From the NCBI GenBank assembly GCA_964423795.1, contig CAYRGC010000005.1:1-64000 (forward strand): 64,000 nt of DNA, in the 5' to 3' direction. Shown here in pieces: positions 10,968-20,086 of the stretch (the first letter of the stretch is position 1; each line of letters begins with the position of its first letter). The DNA is from CAYRGC01 sp964423795. Its GTDB lineage: Bacteria > Patescibacteriota > Gracilibacteria > Peribacterales > Peribacteraceae. The position numbers were made by a program, and so were the translations under genes. The notes below the pieces were generated by a model. It saw only the letters and a list, made by a program, of their open reading frames with translations, was not told the origin of the DNA and did not search any database.

Positions 10968-12105
10968 GGCGAAAATGGGGAACTGGTTGCAGTGTACTCC
11001 CAAGACGAGCCTATCGCAGACTGATGACAGGTTTCGGGCATCGAGTGTCAGGATTCCGCTCTCGCAACCCGCAACCCGCAACCGTACACTGTCCCCCATA
11101 GCCATCCGCCTGCTGACGTCGGCCGCCGACCTCGAGCGCTACGACGCGTGGGTCCAGTCGCACCCTGAGGGGACCCTCTGGCAGAGCCTCGAATGGAAGC
11201 GCTGCCAGGAAGCCCTGGGACGGACGGTACGCATCTACGTCGACGACGAGGCGGGAGACATCCGCGTCTCGGCGCTCGTCGTGATCGACCGGACGACGGG
11301 GGGACTTTCCACGTGGGAAGTGCCACGAGGGCCGCTCGCGGTTGCGGGTGACGAGTTGCGAGTTGCGGGATTGATTGCTGCGATCAAACGGGATGCAGTG
11401 AAAGACCGGTGTCTTTCTTTATATTTTTCACCTCTCGCACCTCTCGAGACCCGACACTCGCAACTCGCAACCTCGTCTCGACGCCACGTCCACCCCGAAG
11501 CCACGCGCATCATTGATCTTCGCCCAACCGAGGAGGAGATCCTCGCCCAGATGAAGCAGAAAGGCCGGTACAACATTCGTCTGACAGAGAAGAACGGCGT
11601 CGCGGTGAAAAACTCGACCGATATCGATGTCTTCGCCCGTCTCATGGACGAGACGGCCGTCCGCGACGGCTTTCGGCCTTCCGGAGTCCGGAGTTACCGT
11701 GCTTTTTTGCAGAACGCACCAGGTGCCTTTCTTTTGCTCGCCTACAGCCCCGAGCAAAACGGGAAGGACAATGACGCTCTCAAGCCCATCGCAGGCCTCC
11801 TGGGGGCAATCTGGAGCACGACGGGCATTTATTACTACGGTGCCTCGTCCTATGAGCAGCGTGAGCTCATGGCGCCCTACGCCCTGCAATGGGCCGCCAT
11901 GCGGCACTGCAAAGCGGCGGGATGCCTCTCGTACGACCTCTTCGGCGTGGCGCCGGAGGGACAGATCGAGCATCCCTGGGCGGGCGTCAGCGAGTTCAAA
12001 GCCAAGTTCGGCGGCACGTACGTGCAGTATCCACCGGAGCAGGAGATCGTCCTGCGGCCGGTGATGAAGGCCTTACTACAGATGAAGAGGCGAGTCTTGG
12101 GATAG
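10957..12105 (+). CDS. FemAB/peptidoglycan-bridge-type aminoacyltransferase (start uncertain)
   Basis: Resembles FemAB/GNAT-fold transferases that attach amino acids to peptidoglycan precursors. Supporting segments are TLWQSLEWKRCQEALGR, MKQKGRYNIRLTEKNGV, YYGASSYEQRELMAPYALQW and YDLFGVAPEG. The frame has ATGs at 10957, 10969 and 10978, but these overlap the start of sodA on the other strand. The family-like sequence begins at about 11101, with TACACT eight bases upstream of an in-frame ATA at 11098, so the true protein probably begins near there. Two in-frame palindromic word repeats interrupt the first domain (11338-11487). Confidence 0.78.
   Translation: MWAMAKMGNWLQCTPKTSLSQTDDRFRASSVRIPLSQPATRNRTLSPIAIRLLTSAADLERYDAWVQSHPEGTLWQSLEWKRCQEALGRTVRIYVDDEAGDIRVSALVVIDRTTGGLSTWEVPRGPLAVAGDELRVAGLIAAIKRDAVKDRCLSLYFSPLAPLETRHSQLATSSRRHVHPEATRIIDLRPTEEEILAQMKQKGRYNIRLTEKNGVAVKNSTDIDVFARLMDETAVRDGFRPSGVRSYRAFLQNAPGAFLLLAYSPEQNGKDNDALKPIAGLLGAIWSTTGIYYYGASSYEQRELMAPYALQWAAMRHCKAAGCLSYDLFGVAPEGQIEHPWAGVSEFKAKFGGTYVQYPPEQEIVLRPVMKALLQMKRRVLG
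11338..11487. repeat. In-frame palindromic word repeat inside the FemAB-like gene
   Basis: Left arm GTTGCGGGTGACGAGTTGCG (11338 on) and right arm CACTCGCAACTCGCAACC (about 11455-11473) are reverse complements with few mismatches and share the word GAGTTGCG. They flank a stretch encoding GLIAAIKRDAVKDRCLSLYF, which looks like normal protein. The arms add AVAGDELRVA and TRHSQLATSS without breaking the frame. A related word set (GCAACCCGCAACC) lies just upstream of the gene at 11065-11083, and GTTACGGG/CGAGTTAC versions occur before dgt. Confidence 0.7.
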
Positions 12106-12250
12106 GCCTCCATTCCCCTTGCCCCTTCCTCCGAGGGAGGAAGGGGAGGACGTCGCGCGCATATTCAACAGATTCCCCTCCTCCCGTGGAGGAGGGGTTA
12201 GGGGTGGAGGCCATACGCAAAAGACCCCTCTCTTGCGAGAGGGGTCCTTG
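12106..12250. repeat. CCCCTCCTCC-type palindromic repeat cluster
   Basis: Three GC-rich hairpins lie between the convergent FemAB-like gene and the S-layer gene: CCCCTTCCTCCGAGGGAGG followed by AAGGGG, then CCCCTCCTCCCGTGGAGG followed by AGGGG, then GACCCCTCTCTTGCGAGAG followed by GGGTC. The same family recurs at 27673-27706, 32196-32286 and 49050-49155. The hairpins could terminate transcription from both sides. Confidence 0.75.
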
Positions 12251-12311
12251 CTGCCTTCATGGTGATCTGAATGGAACCATTGCGGCTGGACTACGAGTTC
12301 AAGTCTTGAGC

Positions 12312-15300
12312 TCAGCTCTGCTGGTAGCTCGTGGACTTGACCGTCGTGTCCGTGTACTCGACCCAGAGGAAGCGAGACTCGGTGGTCGTCCCAGACGTGC
12401 TGAGAGTGCCGGAGTCATCGTCGATCCAGTCGAGGTGGCTGACCGTGGAAGCGGTGCCCGGGCCGAAGGTGTTGGCTCCAATGTTGTTGAAGTTCTGGAG
12501 GCTCACCTGGAGCGTGAAGCTCGTCTGACCCGTGACCTTCGTCACGTTGGCCTGGAGGACGAACGTCTCGTCGCTGCCCTGGTCGATCGACGTGTTCACG
12601 CTGCTCGAACCGAGCATGCCGCAAACGACGGCGAAGGAACCGGAAGCAGAAGCGAGAGCGCCGTTCGAAGAGTTCTTCGCCGTGCAGCTCGACGTGATCG
12701 AGGAGCCCGTCGTCTTGTTGTACAAGGCGAAGGAGCTGAGGATCACGTTGTTCGAGTCGATGTTAAACACAGCGCCCGAGAGGGTCACCTTGTTGGTGCC
12801 GTTCTTCGAGTTGTTGTGCGGAGCAGCGGAGAACTTGAACTGACCGATGGCGGAGACGCCCGTCGGGACGATCGAACCGTTGGCATCGGGGTTGGCGTTC
12901 GTGATGGAGGTGATCTTCGAGAGGACCGTAAGGTTCTTGGCGCCGATGATGTCGGAGCCGGAACCGAATCCACCCGTGGACCTGATCACCACCTGACCGC
13001 CGGCGACCTGGTGGCCGTCGTTGGCAACGAGGTTGTTGCTGGACTGGTCACCGCGGGCGCGGACCGCGCCGGAGCCGGAGGCGTTGTTCGAGACCGGCTG
13101 GCTGGTGATGAAGAACGTGACGCCGGTGCCGGAAGTGGCGCCGTCGACATCGGACTTCATGCGGGGGCGGACGGAGATCTTCACGTCCGGACCACCCTTC
13201 GGAACGACGAGCTGGCGGCTCTGCATCTTGGCGCAGAAGGTCGTCACGCGCATCTCCTGGTTCTGCGTGAGAACATCGTCGGAGCCGCAACCACCAACCG
13301 TGGCGGAAGCGAACGGAGCCGTGGCGCCGTCCTTGTAGAGCTCGAGACGATCGACGCTGTTGGCGCGGGAACCGGAGGACGTCAGCTGGAGATCCGTGAC
13401 GTCGACATCCTCGTACTCAGCGTGGAGCTGGAGACGGAGGACGGGGTCGCCGAGCGTACCACCGAGGAGCTGGTGGCTGCGGAGCGTCGTCGTGTCCTTC
13501 GACACGATGAGGGAGCCCTGGCTCACGAGGCTGTAGAGCGTGGAGGTGGCCGTGGTGACGATGATGTCGCAAGACGTGCACGAAGCGCTGTCCGTCTTGA
13601 TGCCCGAGAGGGCGGAACCGCGGTCGACCTGCTCCGCCTCGATGTAGGAGGTGTCACCCGTGCTGAACTTGAGCTGGAGCTGGCTGTCCGTGAGGGAAGC
13701 CGCGATGTCGGCGTGAACCTCGAAGACGACAGTCTTCTCCTTCGGGATGACGAAGCCGCCACCCGTGAGCTGGTTGAAGGTCACCTTGCTGTTCTGGGCG
13801 GACTGACCCTTCTCGAGGATCGTGTCCACCTTGCCGTCGGCATCGGTGTCGACCCAGAGAGTGTAGTTCTGACCGTTGTTCAGCGAGCCAGCGTTGCTGG
13901 CGAAGATGGCCTTGGTGAACAGGACGTCCTTCGCCTCACCGGCGCGAGCCTCGAAGCGGAGGAGGTTGATGTTCTTGCTGTTCTTCACAGCGGTGTCGGT
14001 CGCAGCACCGGACTTGACGGCAACCGTGAGGTTGGCGCCAGCGATGCGGTGCGCGTTACCCGTGATCGTGCCGCGCGGGCGGATGTCGTTGACCGTGTCG
14101 CCCGTGGACAGACCTTCGATCTCCATCTGGTAGGTGGAGCTCGTGTTGGCAGCGAGGAGGCCACCGAACACACAACCGACGGTGTTCGTGCCCGTGCTGA
14201 CCTGCTTCGGCTCGCCACAGATGTGGACGCGGAACGTGTCACCGTTGAGCGGGTGAGCGGACGTGCCGTTGTCCTTGAAGTCGACGCGGAACTCGTACGT
14301 CTCCTTACCGTTCACGGTGAAGTCGTCGAAGCGGTAGATCTGGTACGTGTAGTTCGTGGAGCTGATCGTAGCCGTACCCGCGGCGGAAGAGCCGAGGTTG
14401 ACGGCGGAGACCGTGCGACCCGTCGTCTTGTTGCGGAGCGTCACGTTCTCGAGAACCTCCGTGATCGTGTCGGAAGCCGTGGAGCCGCCGAACGCGAACG
14501 TCTGGCCAGAGCTGGTCGTACCAGCGATGGCGATGAAGAGCTTCTTGACGTCGATGCGCTCGCCACCCGTCGTGAAGATGATGTTAGCGAGGATCGCGTC
14601 GTTCTGGTCGCGCGTGTAGGTTTGCTGCACGGGACCGTCGATCTCGATGGTGAACTCACCAGCGTCGATCGTGACCGTGGACGCGTTGTCCGAGGTCGGG
14701 AGGGTGACGCGGGAGCCGTAGAGCTGGCCGTTCACGCCGTACCCGTAGAGGGAACCGACGGCGAAGACGTCGGAGTCCTCCTCGAAGTGCATGATCACGC
14801 TCTCGCCGGAGCCGCCAACGACGTCACCGACAAGTTCGAAGGTCATGCGATCGCCCTCGAGGATGGTGAACGGAGGATCGAAGACGAAGGTGGCGAAGTC
14901 GCCAACGGTCGTCGCAACCGTGTTGCTGATCACCGTGCCATCGGAGCGGCGGATCTTGAGGTTCGTGACATCGCCGTCGCCGGCGGTGCCGTTCTGCTCG
15001 ACAGTCACCGAGTAAAGGGTCTGGTCCTCAACGCTGTCCGAGGAAAGCTCGAACTTGCCGAGAACGACAGTCTTGTCACCGACTTCCACCTCATCGGGGG
15101 AGACGGTGCGGTAGCCGACGGAGAGCTTACCGCTGCGGACGGCGGCGACCTTGAAGGTGCTGCCGCGGAGCGGGAAGTTGCCGGTCACCTGCTTGGCGTT
15201 CGAGGTGAAATCGGACGGGAGCTCAACAGCGAAGTTGTGCTCGGCGGCCGTGGTCGCCGTGGAGATGAAGTCCGCGACGAGGTCGAGGGTCACCGTCTTG

Positions 15301-16559
15301 CAAGCCGCGATCGTGAGGGGCTGCGAGAGGTGGATGTTGCCGGTCTGATCCTTGGAGTCGATCGAGCGCTTGCGGGAAAGGCGCGTGCCGTTCTGAGCGA
15401 GATAGACGCCGTCGATGTCAGACTGAGCGCCGAAACCCTCGTGGAGGACGGTCACGTCCTCGATCGCGACGGCCTCGTCGCAGGAGGAAGTGAGGTCCAT
15501 CGAGAGCATCGTGACGCCGACCGCACCCTGCGGAACCGTGTCACCGACCGGGTTCTTGGAGGAAACGGAAACCTCGAGCGTGCCCTTGGAAGAGGGGAGG
15601 CTGGAGTAACCGTTGAAGGAGGCGGAGTCGGAGAACGTGTCGCCGTCAGCCGTCTCGATGTCGGAAGCGGTCACCGTGTACTCGGAACCGGCCGAGAGGC
15701 CGCTCGAGAGCGTGAGCTCGACCGTGTCATCGGCCGTCTGCTTGACAGACGTGACCGTGACGGCGGGCGAAGCGCCGGAGATCGCGTAGTTGCTGGCCAT
15801 CTCAGCGGAGGCCTGGTCGACGTCCTGGTTGAACACGACTTCGACGACCATGCTGGAGAGAGCGCGAGCCGACTGAATGCCGGCCTCCGTGGTGCTGTTG
15901 CCACCGCAGTCCTGGCCGTACATGAGGCCCTGGTCGACGCGGTAGAGCATGACCACCATTTCAGCGCGGTTCATGTTGTCGTTCGGGCGAACGCGGCCCG
16001 TGGAGTCGTCACCCTGGAGGACGCAGTGATCAGCGGCAGACTGGATCGCATCCGTGTACCACTGGCCGGAGGGGTTGTCGACGAACTGAGCGGCATCGCC
16101 GGTCGCCTCGAGGTTGAAGGCGCGGACGATGAGAGCGGCAGCCTCAGCGCGGTTGATGTTCGCGCCGGGGCGGGAGTAACAGGGGTGGCTGCCGTAGCAG
16201 TTACCGTCACCCTTGACCCAGCCCTCCTTGCCGGCCTCCTCCATGTACGCGTAGTACCAGGCCGACGACTTGACGTCATCGAAGCTGGCCACGGCCGGGG
16301 GAGTGGAAAGGAGTCCACCGTTCATCATGACGATGAGCTTGACGAACTCCGCGCGGTTGGCGAGATCGCCGCCGCGGAAGCGCGCCTGGGAGGCATCGAG
16401 GACGCCGTCATCCGTCAAAGCGGAGACAGCTTCCCCGTACCAGACACCCGAGGGAACGTCGGAGTACGCAGCGAACGCCGTCTTCACGCCGAATTGCGTG
16501 AGGGTGATCGCAGCAACCGACATACCCGCGAGGACTTTCTTCAAACGAGAAAGATCCAT
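12312..16559 (-). CDS. Giant S-layer protein with three SLH domains
   Basis: 1415-residue secreted surface protein. A signal peptide (basic MDLSRLKK, hydrophobic core, AFA at residues 27-29) is followed by three SLH domains at about 30-80, 85-145 and 150-215, which bind cell-wall polymer. The rest is a long series of Thr/Ser/Asp/Gly-rich beta domains; the first, around residues 230-330, resembles bacterial Ig-like repeats. The ATG at 16559 is chosen because the signal peptide begins there. Very even codon use and size suggest an abundant lattice protein. No Shine-Dalgarno precedes the start, and the leader may be about 180 nt or more. Confidence 0.92.
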   Translation of the reverse strand: MDLSRLKKVLAGMSVAAITLTQFGVKTAFAAYSDVPSGVWYGEAVSALTDDGVLDASQARFRGGDLANRAEFVKLIVMMNGGLLSTPPAVASFDDVKSSAWYYAYMEEAGKEGWVKGDGNCYGSHPCYSRPGANINRAEAAALIVRAFNLEATGDAAQFVDNPSGQWYTDAIQSAADHCVLQGDDSTGRVRPNDNMNRAEMVVMLYRVDQGLMYGQDCGGNSTTEAGIQSARALSSMVVEVVFNQDVDQASAEMASNYAISGASPAVTVTSVKQTADDTVELTLSSGLSAGSEYTVTASDIETADGDTFSDSASFNGYSSLPSSKGTLEVSVSSKNPVGDTVPQGAVGVTMLSMDLTSSCDEAVAIEDVTVLHEGFGAQSDIDGVYLAQNGTRLSRKRSIDSKDQTGNIHLSQPLTIAACKTVTLDLVADFISTATTAAEHNFAVELPSDFTSNAKQVTGNFPLRGSTFKVAAVRSGKLSVGYRTVSPDEVEVGDKTVVLGKFELSSDSVEDQTLYSVTVEQNGTAGDGDVTNLKIRRSDGTVISNTVATTVGDFATFVFDPPFTILEGDRMTFELVGDVVGGSGESVIMHFEEDSDVFAVGSLYGYGVNGQLYGSRVTLPTSDNASTVTIDAGEFTIEIDGPVQQTYTRDQNDAILANIIFTTGGERIDVKKLFIAIAGTTSSGQTFAFGGSTASDTITEVLENVTLRNKTTGRTVSAVNLGSSAAGTATISSTNYTYQIYRFDDFTVNGKETYEFRVDFKDNGTSAHPLNGDTFRVHICGEPKQVSTGTNTVGCVFGGLLAANTSSTYQMEIEGLSTGDTVNDIRPRGTITGNAHRIAGANLTVAVKSGAATDTAVKNSKNINLLRFEARAGEAKDVLFTKAIFASNAGSLNNGQNYTLWVDTDADGKVDTILEKGQSAQNSKVTFNQLTGGGFVIPKEKTVVFEVHADIAASLTDSQLQLKFSTGDTSYIEAEQVDRGSALSGIKTDSASCTSCDIIVTTATSTLYSLVSQGSLIVSKDTTTLRSHQLLGGTLGDPVLRLQLHAEYEDVDVTDLQLTSSGSRANSVDRLELYKDGATAPFASATVGGCGSDDVLTQNQEMRVTTFCAKMQSRQLVVPKGGPDVKISVRPRMKSDVDGATSGTGVTFFITSQPVSNNASGSGAVRARGDQSSNNLVANDGHQVAGGQVVIRSTGGFGSGSDIIGAKNLTVLSKITSITNANPDANGSIVPTGVSAIGQFKFSAAPHNNSKNGTNKVTLSGAVFNIDSNNVILSSFALYNKTTGSSITSSCTAKNSSNGALASASGSFAVVCGMLGSSSVNTSIDQGSDETFVLQANVTKVTGQTSFTLQVSLQNFNNIGANTFGPGTASTVSHLDWIDDDSGTLSTSGTTTESRFLWVEYTDTTVKSTSYQQS

Positions 16560-17639
16560 AGAGGTAAGTAGGAGAGGAAAATAAAACGAAGTTGGTTGCA
16601 GGGGCTCCCCCTGCGGAGCAGGAATCCTTTCCTGCGAAGAAGATGAATGCGTACGGGTGGTGAAAGGCATCAGATCAAACCGCCGGGGTGATCGACGCGT
16701 TTGTGTCGCGGATGAGCACGAAGATTGAGTGACGTGCTTTCCTCCTTAAATATAAAGAGTCCACACAAAGGGCAGATACCGTTGCAATGGCAGGCTGACG
16801 TGAACCAGAGACACGATTCAAGCCCACTCTAAAAAGAGTTGGGCGGGGAATGTGAGAAATTGTCCTCGAAGTCGAGGGCAATGGCCGAGATGTCAAAGAC
16901 CATGAACGTTAGACCGCTCGCCTTCTCTTGAGCGGATTAGCGGAATCCTACCGAACCCGTTTCGGGAGAATCAAGCTAGCGCTACGAAGGAGCAGGCACC
17001 CAGAGAAACGCCAAAAGGCGGTGCGCGTTACGCGTGAACTCGGGGACATTTTGCGATTCTCCCGGAAAGAAAAGCGAGAATTCGGCTTTCTCTAATGAAT
17101 TCTTCACAGAAAACTAGGGAGGAAGCGTGTGAAACGTCAGGAAAAAAGTCCTTGCCAGGGTCGAGGTTTGCTTAGTAAATATCGCATTTTCGTCAAGCGA
17201 AGTTTCCGTTTTGTCGCGTCCGCTCGACGTTATCTCGCTGAACAATGCTAAAACAAGCATTTTACGCAAGAATTCAGAGCTGTACGTACGGTTTTGTCGT
17301 GATCGAGTCCCCTTTTTACTGAGAATCCGTCTTCTGCATCCGGGCGGGAAGGGCGCAACGAGAAGGAAACTAGGCAGTTTCTCCTTCCGATAACCCAAAA
17401 ATGACAAGAGGAACGGACAAGTATGTATGGTTTACTGTCCAAAACCTCCAATTTTCGCGCCTATTGCGTCGATTTTTCCTCCGCTTATGAATCCCCTCTC
17501 GCGATTTCGAACGTCGCTCCGAGGCCCCTTGGAGCACGTCGCGGTTCATGGGAGATGTCGGTTTTTTCTGACATCGATGTCAGGACGGTTCACCAAGAGT
17601 GCGGTCGAACGATGCGTAAGTAATGGTGAGTTCGGTTGG
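16560..17639. other. Long non-coding region upstream of the S-layer gene
   Basis: About 1.1 kb without a convincing gene. On the minus strand it contains TATATT (16754-16749) followed immediately by TAAGGAGG, a hairpin GCCCAACTCT TTTT AGAGTGGGC (about 16820-16845), and several AT-rich stretches around 17100-17420. Short frames on both strands lack family features. It most likely holds the S-layer promoter and a structured leader; an unrecognised RNA gene is possible. Confidence 0.45.
16749..16754 (-). promoter_or_regulatory. Candidate S-layer -10 box
   Basis: TATATT on the minus strand, about 190 bases upstream of the S-layer ATG. No good -35 is seen at normal spacing (CTGCCC at 15 bp). An AAGGAGG motif lies directly downstream but is not near the annotated start codon. 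Confidence 0.3.
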
Positions 17640-17778
17640 CACCGTGTCTCCCTCGTACGTTCGCGCGAGCTACTCAGGAGGACACTGCGTTGGTTCGTCC
17701 CTCGGGCTACACTCGAGATGACAAGCTCACTATGATAAAGCCTTCATTGTCATCCTTCGACTCCGCTCAGGATGACAC
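17640..17778 (-). repeat. Three core-repeat copies after cysS, no recognisable tails
   Basis: On the cysS sense strand the TAG stop is followed directly by GTGTCATCCTGAGCGGAGTC and GAAGGATGACA. Further down come a diverged TTGTCATCTCGAGTGTAGCC with CGAGGGACG, and a third version, CCTCCTGAGTAGCTCGCGCG with AACGTACGAGGGA. The intervening 12-25 bases do not resemble the cysS end, unlike the arrays at galU or uvrB. Confidence 0.7.
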
Positions 17779-19266
17779 CTATTTCCTCCGCACCTGTTGT
17801 CCCTGCGCGGTGTCTTTCACGTCATACCCGAGCGCGGCGATCGCGTCGCGCAGGCGGTCGGACGCTGCGAAGTCCTTCGCCGCGCGCGCGGCCGCACGTT
17901 CGTCGACGAGCGCTTGCACGTTCGCGGGAACGGCCTCGTTTTCCGGCTCAAAGCAGCCAAAAACGTGACGTATCTTCTCGGTGAATGCCTGGAGCGCGGC
18001 CTTCGCTTCGGCATCGGGAGACGCCGCGCCGTTCGCCTTGTGCATGCATTCGAACACCGCGGCGAGCGCGCCGGGCGTGTTGAGGTCGCCGTCCATCGCG
18101 GCATCGAACTCGGCGGAGAACGCGGCGACGTCCGCGGCGGTGACCGTGCCCTTGTTCTTCTGCGTCGACTCCCCCGCCCCACCGCGCGCGATCCACTCGG
18201 TGATCGAGCGGCGGGACTGCCTGGCATCGTCCATCCCCTTCCACGTGAACTTCAAGTTGGTGCGGTAGTGCACCGAGAGGAAGTAGTACCGCAGATCGAG
18301 CGGGGAATAGCCACGATCTTTGACGTCGGGAATTGTTAACACGTTGCCAAGGCTCTTACTCATCTTCTCCCCCGCGAGGTCGATGCGCCTTTTGTGTAAC
18401 CAAAGCCGAGAAAACGGCTTTTTTTTACCCTGAGCGGCGTCGAAGGGCATCGCCGATTCGCTCTGGGCGATCTCGCACTCGTGGTGCGGGAAGATGTTGT
18501 CCTCGCCGCCGGTGTGCAGATCGAGCGTGTCGCCGAGGATCTTGCGCGCCATCGCGGAGCATTCGATGTGCCAGCCCGGGAAACCGGGGCCCCACGGAGA
18601 CTCCCATCGGAGCACATGATGCGCGTTCTCGCCCACGGCCTTCTTCCAGAGGGCGAAGTCGGCGGGATGCTTCTTCCGCTCGTTCACGTGCACGCGCGCG
18701 CCGGCGTTGAGCTTCTCGAGCGTGTTGCCTGAGAGGCGGCCGTAGTCGGGGAACGACTCGACCGCGAAGTACACGCCGTCCTCCGTCTCGTACGCGTTCC
18801 CCTTCTTCACGAGCGTCTCGATGATCGCGATCATCTCGGGGATCGTTTCCGTGGCTTTGGGACGCGCGAAAGGCTCCAGGATATTCAGCGCCTTCTCGTC
18901 CTCCAAAAACTGCGACGTATACATCTCCGCGACGCCGAGAACGTCCTGCATCGTGACCTCCGCGCCATCGCCGCGCTTCTGCTTCGCGATGATCTTGGCC
19001 TGCTTCTCCACCTTGTCCTCGCCCGAGTCGGCGTCGGCGACGAGATGCCCGACGTCGGTGATGTTCTTGACGTGCCGGACACGCCACCCGTGGCCCGCCT
19101 CCATCCAGCGACGGAGGAGATCGGCCATGAGGAACGACGAGTAGTTGCCGATGTGCGGACGCCCGTAGACGGTGGGGCCGCAGGTATACATCTTCACGTC
19201 CTTCGGATCCTGCGGAACGAATTCCTCCTCGGACTTGCTGAAGGTGTTGTAGAGGTGGAAGGGCAC
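17779..19266 (-). CDS. cysS: Cysteinyl-tRNA synthetase
   Basis: Charges tRNA-Cys with cysteine in the cytoplasm. The 495-residue class I synthetase shows CGPTVYGRPHIGNYSSF (zinc-ligand Cys and HIGH-type motif) at residues 28-44, GWHIECSAMA in the catalytic domain and KMSKSLGN for ATP binding. The start is GTG at 19266, preceded by TATTCT with a six-base gap and no Shine-Dalgarno, suggesting a leaderless message. It lies downstream of csrA but is separated from it by a terminator hairpin. Confidence 0.97.
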   Translation of the reverse strand: MPFHLYNTFSKSEEEFVPQDPKDVKMYTCGPTVYGRPHIGNYSSFLMADLLRRWMEAGHGWRVRHVKNITDVGHLVADADSGEDKVEKQAKIIAKQKRGDGAEVTMQDVLGVAEMYTSQFLEDEKALNILEPFARPKATETIPEMIAIIETLVKKGNAYETEDGVYFAVESFPDYGRLSGNTLEKLNAGARVHVNERKKHPADFALWKKAVGENAHHVLRWESPWGPGFPGWHIECSAMARKILGDTLDLHTGGEDNIFPHHECEIAQSESAMPFDAAQGKKKPFSRLWLHKRRIDLAGEKMSKSLGNVLTIPDVKDRGYSPLDLRYYFLSVHYRTNLKFTWKGMDDARQSRRSITEWIARGGAGESTQKNKGTVTAADVAAFSAEFDAAMDGDLNTPGALAAVFECMHKANGAASPDAEAKAALQAFTEKIRHVFGCFEPENEAVPANVQALVDERAAARAAKDFAASDRLRDAIAALGYDVKDTAQGQQVRRK

Positions 19267-19335
19267 GGGAAGAGAATACGTGGAAGACGATCAGGACGCC
19301 ACGACGCCGGGGCGGTGAGAGGGAAGGAAGGGCTC

Positions 19336-19371
19336 AAAACTGAGCCGGCTTCCCGAAGGGGAGGCCGGCTC
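19336..19371 (-). terminator. Rho-independent terminator of csrA
   Basis: On the minus strand GAGCCGGC and GCCGGCTC form an eight-base stem around a CTCCCCTTCGGGAA loop, followed by AGTTTTGA. It lies just after the csrA stop and before cysS. Confidence 0.75.
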
Positions 19372-19377
19372 GGTGCG

Positions 19378-19620
19378 CTACCTCAGAGAGGAGCGCGAAC
19401 TATTCGGCGCGTTCGGCTTCTGGACGACTTCCGTCGCCGGTGCCGATTCGGCGCCTGACTTGCCATGGATGGCCTCGTACACTTCCTGTCTGTGTACGGG
19501 GACCTCCCGGGGAGCGACGATCCCGAGACGGACTTTGCCGTCCCGGATCTCGACCACCGTCACCACGATGTCGCCGTTGATGACGATGCTTTCATTCTTT
19601 TTCCGAGAAAGAACGAGCAT
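19378..19620 (-). CDS. csrA: Carbon storage regulator (RNA-binding)
   Basis: Small post-transcriptional regulator that binds GGA motifs in mRNA leaders and blocks ribosome access. The 80-residue protein begins MLVLSRKKNESIVINGDI and continues GKVRLGIVAPREVPVHRQEV, the full CsrA beta core, then has a 20-residue disordered Ser/Ala/Pro tail. Unlike most genes here it has a real leader: GCATAAT about 30 bases upstream and a strong AAGGAGGT Shine-Dalgarno before ATG. The presence of CsrA implies regulation of translation through leaders, and the few SD-led genes in the window are natural candidate targets. Confidence 0.96.
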   Translation of the reverse strand: MLVLSRKKNESIVINGDIVVTVVEIRDGKVRLGIVAPREVPVHRQEVYEAIHGKSGAESAPATEVVQKPNAPNSSRSSLR

Positions 19621-19727
19621 GGGCTACCTCCTTTTCGTTGTGCCCATTATGCCTCGAGCCACGACCGTCGCGGCCACAAGACGTGGCGAGTCTACTGCGC
19701 GCGGCGCTTCGCGCAACGATTCCACGG

Positions 19728-19761
19728 AAGAAAGAGCCGACGTCGCAGGGACGTCGGCTCT
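19728..19761 (-). terminator. Rho-independent terminator of the 59-residue gene
   Basis: Minus strand: AGAGCCGACGTC, a five-base loop, then GACGTCGGCTCT followed by TTCTTCC. A perfect 12-base stem 12 nt after the stop of the small gene at 19774. Confidence 0.85.
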
Positions 19762-19773
19762 GGAGGCGGCGTC

Positions 19774-19953
19774 TCAGTTTGCACTGGGACGCCTCCGTCT
19801 GGCCTTTTCCTCGACCAGACCATTGAGGACTGCGGTCCGCACGAACTCTGAAAGCTGTTCGTCAGACCATCCACGTTTTTTCACCAGCTCAAACGCTTGT
19901 CCGAGCCGGCGAAAGGCGCGCGTGGTGCGCCTTGGTGAAGAATCATTCTTCAC
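19774..19953 (-). CDS. Small basic protein with Shine-Dalgarno start
   Basis: 59-residue protein starting at GTG 19953 (VKNDSSPRRTTRAFRRLG) and ending RRRRPSAN at TGA 19774. CCAAGGAG lies seven bases before the GTG, and a perfect terminator follows 12 bases after the stop, so the unit is a complete gene. The middle (FELVKKRGWSDEQLSEFVRT) looks like a short helical, possibly DNA/RNA-binding, motif in a very basic protein. A 23-codon ORF (20014-19943) with TACACT upstream overlaps its start by 11 bases and could couple translation. Function unknown. Confidence 0.75.
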   Translation of the reverse strand: MKNDSSPRRTTRAFRRLGQAFELVKKRGWSDEQLSEFVRTAVLNGLVEEKARRRRPSAN

Positions 19954-20086
19954 GGCTTTCTCCTTGGAAGGAGACGCTTCCGCTCTCAGGAACCATCCAT
20001 CGGTTCACATCCATGATGCGGAAGTACGCGGAGTGTAGCGGAAAACCTTATTTATTATCAATACATATTTTTCTATTGTGTCAAAT

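Noticed and set aside
11889..16571. Plus-strand open frame of 1560 codons over the S-layer gene
   Set aside because: It is the antisense shadow of a uniform, GC-rich coding region; the minus strand has signal peptide and SLH domains, the plus frame has none.
16675..16896. 73-codon minus frame before the S-layer gene
   Set aside because: Overlaps the probable promoter and leader; composition is not protein-like and no start context fits.
17114..17407. 97-codon minus frame upstream of cysS
   Set aside because: No start signal, no recognisable motif, competing frames on the other strand and AT-rich non-coding composition.
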